Source: Pseudoalteromonas byunsanensis
Lineage (GTDB): Bacteria; Pseudomonadota; Gammaproteobacteria; Enterobacterales; Alteromonadaceae
Assembly (NCBI RefSeq): GCF_001854475.1
Contig: NZ_MNAN01000026.1
Location: forward strand, 310,001 to 374,000
Reading direction: 5' to 3'
Length of the DNA stretch: 64,000 nt
In this document: positions 27,770-37,620 of the stretch, in pieces
How the letters are laid out: each line of letters begins with the position of its first letter
Position numbering within the stretch: position 1 is the stretch's first letter
Position numbers and translations under genes: made by a program
The notes under the pieces: generated by a model
Databases searched by the model: none
What the model was told of the DNA's origin: nothing
What the model saw: the letters and a program-made list of their open reading frames with translations, nothing else

Positions 27770-30700
27770 TTATTTGGTAGTGTCGCAGTTGTGACTTAAC
27801 AACATCAACTCACGTAATGCCACAGAGAACTTGGCAAAATCATGGCTCTGTGAAGTCTTGAACTCTTGCAACATTTGCTGCCAACGATGTAGCAATGCAG
27901 TCTGATTGTCCATCCATTGCTCAATAAGTGCATTGACGTCACTTTCATCACCTTCAAAGCTATTTAAAACCACTTCTGATAATGAACGCTGTTGCCAATC
28001 TAGCTCTTCTCGATACGAGGCACGCGCAAGTGCTTGCCAGTGATTCGATACTGGTTGTGCCGTAATTTGATCTAAGAACCAATGTAGGCCCATGCTTGCA
28101 CCTAGTTTAAAGTAAGTATGTGAGACCACCTCTACTTTTCGACCAGAATTATGAGCAACTTCTGCCAAGTCCATGACTGAGAATAAACTTGAAAGTGACA
28201 CAATACGCATTGCTATATCACTTGGTACACCCTGCTCTTGCAACTTCTTAGCATTTGTAAGAATTGAAGCGCTTTCAGTCTCAACCATATAACTGTGTAA
28301 ATTTTTACTCACATCTTTAAACACTGGAGCAAAGAATTCGATAGTCTGTTCAATCGTCAGAGCCTTATTACGATGACGTAAGAACCAGCGTGTAGCACGG
28401 CGAACCGTACGACGTAGCTGATACAACATTTCAGTTTGTACTGCCGCAGGGATCTTATTATCAAGTGCAGCAATGGCTCCCCAGGTACTCTTCATTTCAA
28501 AGATTGCGCTAGCAATAGAGTAACACAGTGCAATTTCACTATCGGTTGCACCCGTTTCTTCATTCATGCGAACCATGAAATTCAAGCCCATGTCGTTAAC
28601 GATATTGTTTGCTAACTTAGTCGCGATAATTTCTTTACGTAGCGGATGGTTATCCATAGCTAAATTGAACTTTTCACGCAATGGTACAGGGAACGAATTA
28701 ACCAGTAATTGACGGTAATATGGGTTTTCCGACACATCATCAACTACTAGCGATTCTTTCAATACCATTTTAGAGTACGAAACAAGCACGGAAAGCTCAG
28801 GACGAGTTAGATCTTTACCAGCAGCAGCTCGTTCTGCCAACTCTTCATCTGTAGGTAAGAACTCAATTGTGCGATCTAGCTTACCTTCTTTTTCTAGCGC
28901 ATGAATAAAGCGTACTTTTTCTTTTAAAGTTGCAGGACCTTTAGACTTAGTAATAGACAGTGTATGCGTTTGACGATAACAATCCGCTAATACTAATTCA
29001 GAAACTTCATCAGTCATTGAGTAAAGTAATTCATTACGCTGTTTCTTCGTTAAATCACCCTCAGCAACTAAGCCATTAAGTAAGATCTTAATGTTAACTT
29101 CGTTATCTGAACAGGCAACACCACCCACATTATCAATAAAGTCGGTATTGATGCGGCCACCTTTGCCAGCAAACTCGATACGACCAAGTTGAGTAGCACC
29201 TAAGTTACCACCTTCACCGAATACTTTAGCGCCCAATTCTGCACCATTGATACGAAGTGCATCATTAGCACGGTCACCAACATCAGCATTCGTCTCTTTA
29301 GAGTGCTTAATGTACGTACCAATACCACCGTTCCAAAGTAAATCAGATGGCATCATCAACACAGCTTTAATCAGCTCGTTTGGAGTCATGCTTGCTTTTT
29401 TGGTGCCTAGCATTTTCTTCATTTCTGGCGTTAAAGTGATCGACTTCGCTGCACGTGAGAAAATGCCCCCCCCCTCAGAGATGAGCGACTTATCATAGTC
29501 TTCCCATGATGAACGAGGTAACGCAAATAAACGCTCACGCTCTTTATATGAACTTGCTGCATCTGGTGTCGGGTCGATAAAAATGTGCATGTGATTAAAC
29601 GCAGCCTGCAGGCGAATATGCTTAGACAACAACATACCATTACCAAATACGTCACCGGCCATATCACCAATACCAACTACAGTGAAATCTGTAGTTTGAC
29701 AGTCAATATCCATTTCCCTAAAGTGACGCTTCACAGATTCCCAAGCACCTTTTGCGGTAATACCCATTTTCTTGTGGTCGTAGCCTATTGAACCACCTGA
29801 AGCGAATGCATCACCTAGCCAGAAGTTATAATCTTCTGCGATTCCATTAGCGATGTCAGAGAAAGTTGCAGTACCTTTGTCAGCTGCTACCACTAAATAT
29901 GGGTCATCTTCGTCGTGGCGTACAACGCTTAACGGAGGTACGATTTCACCATGAACGATATTATCCGTGATATCTAATAAACCGCGAATGAAGATCTTGT
30001 AACATTCCTGCCCTTCTTTAAAGAACGCTTCACGCTCAGTTGGCAGTTGTTTACAGACAAACCCACCTTTCGAACCCACTGGCACAATAACGGTATTTTT
30101 AACTTGTTGCGCTTTAACCAAGCCCAATACTTCGGTACGGAAATCTTCACGTCTGTCAGACCAGCGCAAGCCGCCTCGAGCAACTTTACCACCACGTAAA
30201 TGAACACCTTCAACGCGTGGTGAATATACAAAGATTTCAAAAGCAGGCAACGGCAACGGCATATCTGGAATGCCACTTGATTTGATCTTAAATGATACGT
30301 AAGACTTGTTACTACCATCTTGCTCTTTTTGGAAAAAGTTAGTACGTAACGTAGCGTTGATCATGTCAACATATAAACGAATGATTCGATCATCATCTAA
30401 ATTTGCAACGTTTTCGAGCTCTGCGTAAATATCATCGATCGTTTTATCAATTGTTTTTTGCGCAGCAGGTTTTGCTGGTGAAAACTTCTTGACGAATAAA
30501 TCTACGATCTGAGCTGCAATATGTGGATAATGGTCAAACGTACTTTCTATGTAACTTTGAGAGAAAGTTACGCCAATCTGGCGCATGTATTTGGCATAAG
30601 CTCTTAAGATTGACGCTTCACGGCCTGTTAAACCGCCTAGCAGTACCAATCGGTTAAAACCATCGTTTTCAAGTCGGTTATGCCATACGTTGGTCAAAGC

Positions 30701-32608
30701 AGCACGAAAACGTGCAGACACTTTGTTGAAGTCCGAAATGCCTTTACTGTCGAGTAGCATTGAGAAGTCCATGATCCAGTTAACCTGACCATCGCTAGAC
30801 TTAACTGCATATGGAGTTTCACCGATCACACGCAGACCAAAATTTTCAAGCATTGGCATGACATCAGATAGATGAATTGGCACATCTTTGTGGAACAGGC
30901 TTAAACGCACGATTTGTGAGTTTGCTTCTTCTTGAGGGCGATAAAACAACATATCTAATTTGTTGTCATCATCAAGCTGCTCTAATTTTTCAATATCAAC
31001 TACTGAAGCACTAGGTAAAACTACATCTTTGTACGCACCAGGGAACGCAGCAGAGTATTTTCTGAACAATTCGTTACCGCGCGCTTCACCAGCGCTTTCA
31101 AGTAACGCGTCATGTAATTTATCTTCCCACGTACGAGCGGCTTCAACTAAGTTATTTTCAATGTCTTTCACGTTATATTCAATATTGTTGTCAGCTACGC
31201 GCACTGTGTAATGCGTACGTGCAAGCGTAGACTCAGAGAAATAAGTAGTGAATTCAACTTTTTCTTTTGATTGGAACGCATTGGCCAACAATTGTTGAGT
31301 TTCACGTCTAAGTGCTGTGTTGTAACGCTCTCTTGGTACGTAAACCATACAAGAGAAGAAACGACCATAGGTGTCTTTGCGCACGAACAAACGACACATG
31401 TCACGTTCTTGAACTTGCAGTACACCTGTAGCTACTTCCAAAAGCTCAGACTCATGAGCCTGCACTAATTCGTCACGTGGGTAAGTCTCTAAAATATTTA
31501 ACACAGCTTTATAGGCATGCGTTCCTTGTGCAAAATCACACATTTGCATGATGCGGTCAATCTTGCCTCTTAGCACAGGCACATCGGCCGCACTGTTATT
31601 ATAGAAGCTGGAGGAGAATAAACCGATAAAGCGGTCCTCTCCTATCACATTACCTTTATCGTCAAAGCGTTTAATGCCAACATAGTCAACATATGCAGGA
31701 CGATGTACACGTGAAAGAGAGTTTGTTTTTGTAAGAATTAGCAAGTTATTGCTACGAGCTTCTTTACGTGCAACTTCGGGAAGTTCTGACAACAAACGAC
31801 CTTGTTCGTCAGCTGACTTTTTCATTAAGCCTAGGCTAGTACCAGCGACATGTTTAAGCTCGTAGTCACCCTGAACTGGACACAGGTCATATTGACGATA
31901 ACCCATAAAGGTGAAGTTATCTTGCGTCAGCCATTCTAAAAATTCTAGTGCTTCGGTTACTTCACTTTCTTCACATTGAAAATGACGCGTTGGAAGTTCT
32001 TTGATCACTGATTTTAGCTTGTCGCGAATAGGCAACCAGTCTTCGACAGCTAAAGACACGTCTTGTAGTACAGACTCAAGCTCTTTTGTGAAAGACTCAA
32101 TGTCTTTTTTGTCTGTTTGACGGTCTATTTCAATAAAGAACACAGTTTTTGTCGAAGACGACTCCTGTTCAGCCTTTAAGTTTGAAATAGCAGTGATTTT
32201 TCCGGCATCATCACGTTGTACCTTTAGCGGGCAATGTAACAGTAGGTGTGAAACTATATTTTCACGATTCATTGCCATACGTACTGAGTCAACCAAGAAA
32301 GGCATATCTTTGGCAATAATCTCTACGATTGTATGTGATGACTGCCAGCCATCTTTTGCAACTTCAGGATTGAATACGCGAATTATCGCATCATCTGAGT
32401 TGTTTTTTTCGAGAGAATTCCAAAGACTAAGTGCAGCACCATACAGGTCACTATCGTTACGATTAGCCAAGTCCTCTTTAGACATATTGCTGTACAAGGC
32501 TTTGGCAAATGTTTCAACGAGTGACACGTTCTCTGCATGAACTTTCTTGTGGATCAACTTACATACGTTATCTAGGATAACTGATGCTGGACCTTCATTT
32601 TGTGTCAT
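27770..32608 (-). CDS. gdhB: NAD-specific glutamate dehydrogenase, large (about 180 kDa) class
   Basis: Converts glutamate to 2-oxoglutarate, ammonia and NADH; the large class is mainly catabolic and linked to amino-acid use. 1612 residues, typical of GDH-180. The N-terminal ACT-like regulatory region spans roughly residues 1-700; the catalytic core near 800-1250 shows GGLRWSDRREDFRTEVLGLVKAQ, VGSKGGFV, GIGDMAGDVFGNGML and EGGNLGATQLGRIEF. The C-terminal helical part continues to the end. ATG at 32608 with AAGGAAC upstream. An in-frame run of nine G codes SEGGGIF at plus-strand 29466-29474. The gene symbol follows Pseudomonas usage. Confidence 0.95.
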   Translation of the reverse strand: MTQNEGPASVILDNVCKLIHKKVHAENVSLVETFAKALYSNMSKEDLANRNDSDLYGAALSLWNSLEKNNSDDAIIRVFNPEVAKDGWQSSHTIVEIIAKDMPFLVDSVRMAMNRENIVSHLLLHCPLKVQRDDAGKITAISNLKAEQESSSTKTVFFIEIDRQTDKKDIESFTKELESVLQDVSLAVEDWLPIRDKLKSVIKELPTRHFQCEESEVTEALEFLEWLTQDNFTFMGYRQYDLCPVQGDYELKHVAGTSLGLMKKSADEQGRLLSELPEVARKEARSNNLLILTKTNSLSRVHRPAYVDYVGIKRFDDKGNVIGEDRFIGLFSSSFYNNSAADVPVLRGKIDRIMQMCDFAQGTHAYKAVLNILETYPRDELVQAHESELLEVATGVLQVQERDMCRLFVRKDTYGRFFSCMVYVPRERYNTALRRETQQLLANAFQSKEKVEFTTYFSESTLARTHYTVRVADNNIEYNVKDIENNLVEAARTWEDKLHDALLESAGEARGNELFRKYSAAFPGAYKDVVLPSASVVDIEKLEQLDDDNKLDMLFYRPQEEANSQIVRLSLFHKDVPIHLSDVMPMLENFGLRVIGETPYAVKSSDGQVNWIMDFSMLLDSKGISDFNKVSARFRAALTNVWHNRLENDGFNRLVLLGGLTGREASILRAYAKYMRQIGVTFSQSYIESTFDHYPHIAAQIVDLFVKKFSPAKPAAQKTIDKTIDDIYAELENVANLDDDRIIRLYVDMINATLRTNFFQKEQDGSNKSYVSFKIKSSGIPDMPLPLPAFEIFVYSPRVEGVHLRGGKVARGGLRWSDRREDFRTEVLGLVKAQQVKNTVIVPVGSKGGFVCKQLPTEREAFFKEGQECYKIFIRGLLDITDNIVHGEIVPPLSVVRHDEDDPYLVVAADKGTATFSDIANGIAEDYNFWLGDAFASGGSIGYDHKKMGITAKGAWESVKRHFREMDIDCQTTDFTVVGIGDMAGDVFGNGMLLSKHIRLQAAFNHMHIFIDPTPDAASSYKERERLFALPRSSWEDYDKSLISEGGGIFSRAAKSITLTPEMKKMLGTKKASMTPNELIKAVLMMPSDLLWNGGIGTYIKHSKETNADVGDRANDALRINGAELGAKVFGEGGNLGATQLGRIEFAGKGGRINTDFIDNVGGVACSDNEVNIKILLNGLVAEGDLTKKQRNELLYSMTDEVSELVLADCYRQTHTLSITKSKGPATLKEKVRFIHALEKEGKLDRTIEFLPTDEELAERAAAGKDLTRPELSVLVSYSKMVLKESLVVDDVSENPYYRQLLVNSFPVPLREKFNLAMDNHPLRKEIIATKLANNIVNDMGLNFMVRMNEETGATDSEIALCYSIASAIFEMKSTWGAIAALDNKIPAAVQTEMLYQLRRTVRRATRWFLRHRNKALTIEQTIEFFAPVFKDVSKNLHSYMVETESASILTNAKKLQEQGVPSDIAMRIVSLSSLFSVMDLAEVAHNSGRKVEVVSHTYFKLGASMGLHWFLDQITAQPVSNHWQALARASYREELDWQQRSLSEVVLNSFEGDESDVNALIEQWMDNQTALLHRWQQMLQEFKTSQSHDFAKFSVALRELMLLSHNCDTTK

Positions 32609-32655
32609 ATGTGTTCCTTAATCTATACCACCTTTGAACGGTAGATTATTTGTAC

Positions 32656-32714
32656 AGCTGTTTATTAGCGTGGAGTCAGTTGAATTTTAACCTTTCTGAC
32701 GCTAATAAACAGCT
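32656..32714. repeat. Long perfect inverted repeat upstream of gdhB
   Basis: AGCTGTTTATTAGCGT (32656-32671) is exactly repeated in inverse at 32699-32714, 16 bp with a 27-base spacer. It is followed on the plus strand by TTTTT. It sits between the RND transporter stop and gdhB start, both minus-strand; on that strand no U-tract follows. Confidence 0.75.
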
Positions 32715-32809
32715 TTTTCGATGAAAACATTTTAAGCTTTTCAGCTATTTGCTCATCTATTCACAAAATATAGATATAAATGATCATTCACGGCTATTTA
32801 GGAGCACAT

Positions 32810-35140
32810 TTATTCACGATTTTTTCTCTGGTCAGTCCAGAGTAAAGTACCTATAGCAGGTAATAACAGTACAGCTCCTAGCATATTTACCAAAAACATA
32901 AACGTCAGCAGAATACCCATATCAACTTGGAACTTGAGCGCGGAGAAAATCCAGGTACTCACACCAATCGCCAGTGTGATACCCGTGAATAGTACCGCAC
33001 TACCACGTTCAGCTAACGCGTTGCGATAGGCAACTGCTAAAGGGATCCCCTGCTTCAACTGCCCCATCATTGATGACAAAATATAAATACCATAGTCCAC
33101 ACCAATACCGACACCTAAAGCTATCACTGGTAACGTAGATACCGTCAGACCAATTTCCAATTTTACCATCAACGCCTGGGCCAGCGTTGAAACTATGTAT
33201 AGTGGCAAAACAACAGCAATTGTTGCTTTTATGCTTCTAAAACTTAACAAGCATAGAATAATTACCGCTCCATAAACATAGATCATCATGGGTAATTGCG
33301 CTGCAGACACTGATTCATTAGTGGCTGCCATTACCCCAATTGGCCCTGATGCAAGCCTAAACTTCACATTCTCAGTATTTTCTTCTAAAGCAAATTGCTT
33401 AATGTTCGAGATAACATGGTCAATCGATTCCGCTTTATGGTCTTCCATAAAAATGATTATCGGCATTACCGAGCAGTCACCATTGAGTAAACCTGTACTG
33501 GTCTCAACACGCGAGGTTGCCTGCACCAAAGAGGCACTGTTTCTTGGCAGCATTTGCCACTTTTGGTTCCCTTCGTTGTAACCTGCATTTACAGCCTGAG
33601 CCACAGAGCTTAGTGAAACGGCAGATTGCACACCCGCTAAGTTTTCCACTCGCCATTGAAAACGGCTGATGCGTTCCATGGTATCGTGTTCAGTACAAGC
33701 TGCGGGATACGCCTCCACGATTACTTTAAGAATATCTGATGAAATAGCGTAACGATCAGAAATTAAAAAAGTGTCCTGATTGTAGCGCGCATCCTGATGC
33801 AGCGCAGGAGCGCCGGCGTGTAAGTCTCCAATACGCATGCTTTGTGAATACCAATAGCCAACAGCAAATAAAACGGCTGAAACAAGCAAGATAATCCTTG
33901 CCCACTTTTTATCCGTAGTACAAACCAACGCTTCTCGTAGCTGAGTAAATACAGCGTGAGACTTAGAATTACCATCATCTAATCGCCTGATCCTGCTAGA
34001 GTTAAAGTAGGAAGCCAAGATTGGAAGTAAAACCAAGTTTGTGAAAATGATTACAGCTACACCTAAACTTGCTGTAATAGCCAACTCTCTAATGATGCCA
34101 ATATCGATAGCGAGCAATGTTAAAAAACCGACGGTGTCAGACAACAATGCAATACCACCAGGAATTAAAAGAGCTTTGAAACTCGCTTCAGCTGCAACCT
34201 TGCTTGATACTCCTTGTGCAACCTTCTTACCAATAGAATTGATCATTTGCACGCCATGACTAACGCCAATTGCAAATACCAAAAATGGCACCAAAATAGA
34301 CATCGGATCGAGTCCAAAACCAAGACTGGCAAGTAAACCCATTTGCCAAACAACGGCAATAATAGAGCACATAATGGGAAGTAATGTCAGTTTGAAGCTT
34401 TTACAAAATAGCCAAACCATAACAAATGTGAATGCGATCGCTAGGGCAAAAAACAACACTACACCTTTGGCACCGTCGGCGATATCTCCTGCCATTTTAG
34501 CAAAGCCGATAATATGAATACTCACTTTATCGTTACTAAGTGGCTCGCGGATCTGTGATTCTAACTTCTTTGCGAACGCTAAAGTATCAAGCTTTTCTTG
34601 AGTTTGAGGGTCAATCTCCATAAGCTGCGCACTTACCATCGCACAGCTATAATCACTGGCTATCATGCGCCCTACAACATTGGCTTTTTCAATATTCTGT
34701 TTTACAACCGCTAGACCTTGCTCTGTTGCAGAGAAATTAGCAGGAATGATTGGGCCACCAGCAAAGCCATCTTCCACCACTTCAACAAACCGTGCGCTAG
34801 GTGAGAAAATAGAGTTAACTAATGGGCGGTTTACCCCAGGAATAAAATACAGTTGATCATGTACCGCTTTCAATTGTTTAAAAAATTCGGGGTTGAAAAT
34901 ATCTCCATCCCTGTCACAAACAGAGATCAAAATGCTATTTGCCCCACCAAATTGTTTTTCGTGCTTGAGATACAGCTGCATGTATTCATGCTGTAATGGT
35001 ATGTTTTTATTAAATGATGCGTCTAACTGAATTTGAGTTGCTTTATATCCTAACAAACCAGTCAAAATGGTAAACAAAAACAGTACAGCTAAACGGTGGC
35101 GAAACACCACGTATTCTAATTTATTCAAAACGGCTTTCAT
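32810..35140 (-). CDS. RND superfamily (MMPL) transporter
   Basis: 776-residue inner-membrane protein with the duplicated RND plan: one N-terminal helix (about 16-32), a large periplasmic loop, a block of helices (about 225-375), another helix (about 410-430), a second periplasmic loop and a final helix block (about 620-770). ALGVGIGVDYGIYILSSM and AIGVSHGVQMINSI are sterol-sensing/MMPL motifs. Size and lack of a nearby membrane-fusion protein point to the lipid-handling MMPL/HpnN-like branch, not to AcrB-type drug pumps. The ATG overlaps the stop of the YCF48 gene by one base (TAATG). Last gene of the DUF1302-DUF1329-YCF48-RND operon. Substrate unknown. Confidence 0.85.
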   Translation of the reverse strand: MKAVLNKLEYVVFRHRLAVLFLFTILTGLLGYKATQIQLDASFNKNIPLQHEYMQLYLKHEKQFGGANSILISVCDRDGDIFNPEFFKQLKAVHDQLYFIPGVNRPLVNSIFSPSARFVEVVEDGFAGGPIIPANFSATEQGLAVVKQNIEKANVVGRMIASDYSCAMVSAQLMEIDPQTQEKLDTLAFAKKLESQIREPLSNDKVSIHIIGFAKMAGDIADGAKGVVLFFALAIAFTFVMVWLFCKSFKLTLLPIMCSIIAVVWQMGLLASLGFGLDPMSILVPFLVFAIGVSHGVQMINSIGKKVAQGVSSKVAAEASFKALLIPGGIALLSDTVGFLTLLAIDIGIIRELAITASLGVAVIIFTNLVLLPILASYFNSSRIRRLDDGNSKSHAVFTQLREALVCTTDKKWARIILLVSAVLFAVGYWYSQSMRIGDLHAGAPALHQDARYNQDTFLISDRYAISSDILKVIVEAYPAACTEHDTMERISRFQWRVENLAGVQSAVSLSSVAQAVNAGYNEGNQKWQMLPRNSASLVQATSRVETSTGLLNGDCSVMPIIIFMEDHKAESIDHVISNIKQFALEENTENVKFRLASGPIGVMAATNESVSAAQLPMMIYVYGAVIILCLLSFRSIKATIAVVLPLYIVSTLAQALMVKLEIGLTVSTLPVIALGVGIGVDYGIYILSSMMGQLKQGIPLAVAYRNALAERGSAVLFTGITLAIGVSTWIFSALKFQVDMGILLTFMFLVNMLGAVLLLPAIGTLLWTDQRKNRE

Positions 35141-36138
35141 TACTTCTTAGCCTCCCAAATTTTCAGCCCTTTCTCAGTGGCTAAAACTAACTTATTCTTG
35201 AATGTAACGGCCGAAAGAATCGCATGACCGCTACTTAACTGTGAGTGCTTAACTTGTCCGTTATCGTAGCTAAATAAGAAACCGCTATTGGCAAGCAGAT
35301 ACAGGCTATCATTGAAGTTCACAACCGAGTTAATAGTAGCTTTAACTGGTATGTCAATTTGGCTAAATTCTAAATCTTCCCTATGGGCAATAAAGGCATT
35401 ACCGCGCAGACCTGCAACCACAATTTGTTCATTCCCATATGGCGCTACTGAAAAAAATGATCCAGGGTAGAATTCATCTAATCTTTGCCAGCTTTTCCCC
35501 ATATCTTTGCTATGCGCTACCAAGCCCATTTCACCAGCTAGGTACAGTTGCTCACGGTGAATTAGCAACCGATTAAAGTGTGGCAGAATAAATTTCGTTT
35601 CTTCTTCATAAGCTTGGGGATCATCTTCTTTAAGCCCTTGCAAATACTCTTTATCATCGGGGTGCACAAAATCATCTATAAAGCGCTTTTCCCAACTCTT
35701 TCCACCATCGTTGGTTTGATAAAACATGCCATATGCACCAACAGCAAAACCCGTATTTTCATCAACAAACTCTATATCTAAACAAGGTTTTTGTTGTTGT
35801 GGTAAATATTGCTGGATTTGCCAGGTTTGACCATTGTCACTACTAAATAAAATGCTGCTATCATGCCCACATGCCCATGATTTATCGCTTTCTAATGATG
35901 TGACAGCAGTCAGTAAAGACTGAACTGGAACTTTAGCCTGCTGCCAGATTTTACCATCTTTACTGGTTACCACAGTGCCGTGCTTACCTACAGCGATTAA
36001 TGTTCCCCCACTGTTCACTATATCTGTGAACAATGTTTTCTCTGGGTGCTTAACTTGTAGTGCTGGCTGGGGTGTGATTTGTGCACTGGCCACGCCACCA
36101 AACAGTATTAGCGCACTCGCTATCGTTGTTTTTAACAT
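35140..36138 (-). CDS. YCF48-family periplasmic beta-propeller protein
   Basis: 332-residue exported protein. The signal peptide MLKTTIASALILFGGVASAQ is clear; the mature part has repeats of the YCF48/BNR type (SSDNGQTWQIQQ, TNDGGKSWEKRF, SKDMGKSWQRLDE), indicating a beta-propeller. In photosynthetic organisms YCF48 assists photosystem II assembly; in heterotrophs such proteins appear next to RND transporters, as here, and probably scaffold or gate the transporter in the periplasm. The start is taken at ATG 36138 because it begins the signal peptide; longer readings run through non-coding DNA. It is one base from the RND start, so the two are translationally coupled. Confidence 0.85.
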   Translation of the reverse strand: MLKTTIASALILFGGVASAQITPQPALQVKHPEKTLFTDIVNSGGTLIAVGKHGTVVTSKDGKIWQQAKVPVQSLLTAVTSLESDKSWACGHDSSILFSSDNGQTWQIQQYLPQQQKPCLDIEFVDENTGFAVGAYGMFYQTNDGGKSWEKRFIDDFVHPDDKEYLQGLKEDDPQAYEEETKFILPHFNRLLIHREQLYLAGEMGLVAHSKDMGKSWQRLDEFYPGSFFSVAPYGNEQIVVAGLRGNAFIAHREDLEFSQIDIPVKATINSVVNFNDSLYLLANSGFLFSYDNGQVKHSQLSSGHAILSAVTFKNKLVLATEKGLKIWEAKK

Positions 36139-36241
36139 GCTGAAACTACTCAAATAAAGGTGACAGGTGACGAGAACTCGTCGGAAATACAGAATTGCTA
36201 GCGATCTTACGACCGCTAGCAATATTTGGCTAAGAACCAGA

Positions 36242-37609
36242 TTAGCGTTTACCCTCACGGCGCAGCGCACTTTGTGTAAACTCATTATCTTGGAATGACT
36301 GACTGAAATCGTACATCTGCTCTTCGTTATCCAAACCAATCGCTAGATAGCGACGTGAATTTAGGTCGTAATAAACGTCCAATGTACTCCAGTGAGTAGG
36401 AACTTCATAATAGTTAAGTCCATGAGCCATAGCTACACGATACATTTGGTCGCGGTTGTCATATAGATCCGCAATATGGATCTGCCAGCTATCTTCATCA
36501 ATGTAGAAAACACGTTTTTTATAGATGTGGCGCGTACCTTCTTTAAGGTTTGCCTCCACAACCCATACACGGTGTTTTTCGTATCTAACATGTTCAGGAT
36601 TAACATGGCCGGGCTTTAGAATGTCATCATACTTTAGCTTATCACTATGAAGCTTATAGCTGTTGTAAGGAATATATAATTCTTGCTTACCTTTTAATGT
36701 CCAGTCGTAACGGTTTGGTGAACCGTTAAACATATCAAAGTCATCTGTAGTACGTAGGCTATCTGAAGCTGTTCCTGGAGCATCGTATGCAACATTAGGA
36801 GCTCGACGAACTCGACGCTGTCCTGTGTTATAGGTCCATGCCTGACGTGGCGTCAGAATTTGGTCCATCGTCTCATGAACGAGCAACGCCGTACCTGCTA
36901 ACCGCGCAGGTTCAGTTACTTTTTGCTTGAACTTAAACAGTACGTTTGACTCTTTTAGCTCTTCAGGTGTTGCATCTGTCGCCGAATATTTCACCAACAG
37001 TTTCTCATCAAAGCCTATCAAGTTGTAATCACCTGACTCTGTTGGCATCGCCTGACCACCAAAACGCGCAATAGAAAGACCTCGGTAGCGCAATAGATGG
37101 TTCCAGATAGCTTCTAAACCGTCTTTAGGAATCGGAAAAGGAATACCAATTGCCGTATTTTTTATACCGTTACCACCTTCGATAAGCTCCGCCGTAGACG
37201 CATATTGTTTTGTAGCATCATAAACGAATTGAGGATACGAGGCACTTCGGCGAGTTGGGTAGATGTTCATTTTGAACGTATCTGGATACGTTTCAAACAT
37301 CGCTACCTGACCCGGGCTCAAAAACTCTTTGTATTTATCTACGTTTGACTTATCAATTGTAAATAGAATTTTATCATCCGCATACGGATCTGGATGGTGC
37401 ATACCAGGTTTATAATTCGCTGGCGGCTTTGTAATACCTCCGTCCCAAGCTGGGATCGAACCATCTTTATTACCTGCTTTTTCAGCACCAATTGGAGTTA
37501 AGTCAACACCTAAACGTGCAACTTGTTCCGCCGTCATTTTTGCCATCGCGCCTGTTGCCGATAGCATTGTTATCATTGTTGCGGCAATGAGTGTAGGTTT
37601 TCTAAACAT
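36242..37609 (-). CDS. DUF1329 periplasmic protein (LolB-like fold)
   Basis: 455-residue exported protein with signal peptide MFRKPTLIAATMITMLSATGAMA. GSIPAWDGGITKPP, NIYPTRRSASYP and QAWTYNTGQRRVRRAP are DUF1329 hallmarks. The family is placed with the LolA/LolB-like outer-membrane lipoprotein carrier folds, so binding of a lipid or other hydrophobic molecule in the periplasm is a fair inference. It nearly always pairs with a DUF1302 gene, as here (11 bases apart). A gap of 103 bases separates it from the YCF48 gene. Confidence 0.88.
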   Translation of the reverse strand: MFRKPTLIAATMITMLSATGAMAKMTAEQVARLGVDLTPIGAEKAGNKDGSIPAWDGGITKPPANYKPGMHHPDPYADDKILFTIDKSNVDKYKEFLSPGQVAMFETYPDTFKMNIYPTRRSASYPQFVYDATKQYASTAELIEGGNGIKNTAIGIPFPIPKDGLEAIWNHLLRYRGLSIARFGGQAMPTESGDYNLIGFDEKLLVKYSATDATPEELKESNVLFKFKQKVTEPARLAGTALLVHETMDQILTPRQAWTYNTGQRRVRRAPNVAYDAPGTASDSLRTTDDFDMFNGSPNRYDWTLKGKQELYIPYNSYKLHSDKLKYDDILKPGHVNPEHVRYEKHRVWVVEANLKEGTRHIYKKRVFYIDEDSWQIHIADLYDNRDQMYRVAMAHGLNYYEVPTHWSTLDVYYDLNSRRYLAIGLDNEEQMYDFSQSFQDNEFTQSALRREGKR

Positions 37610-37620
37610 ACTGAAAGCCC

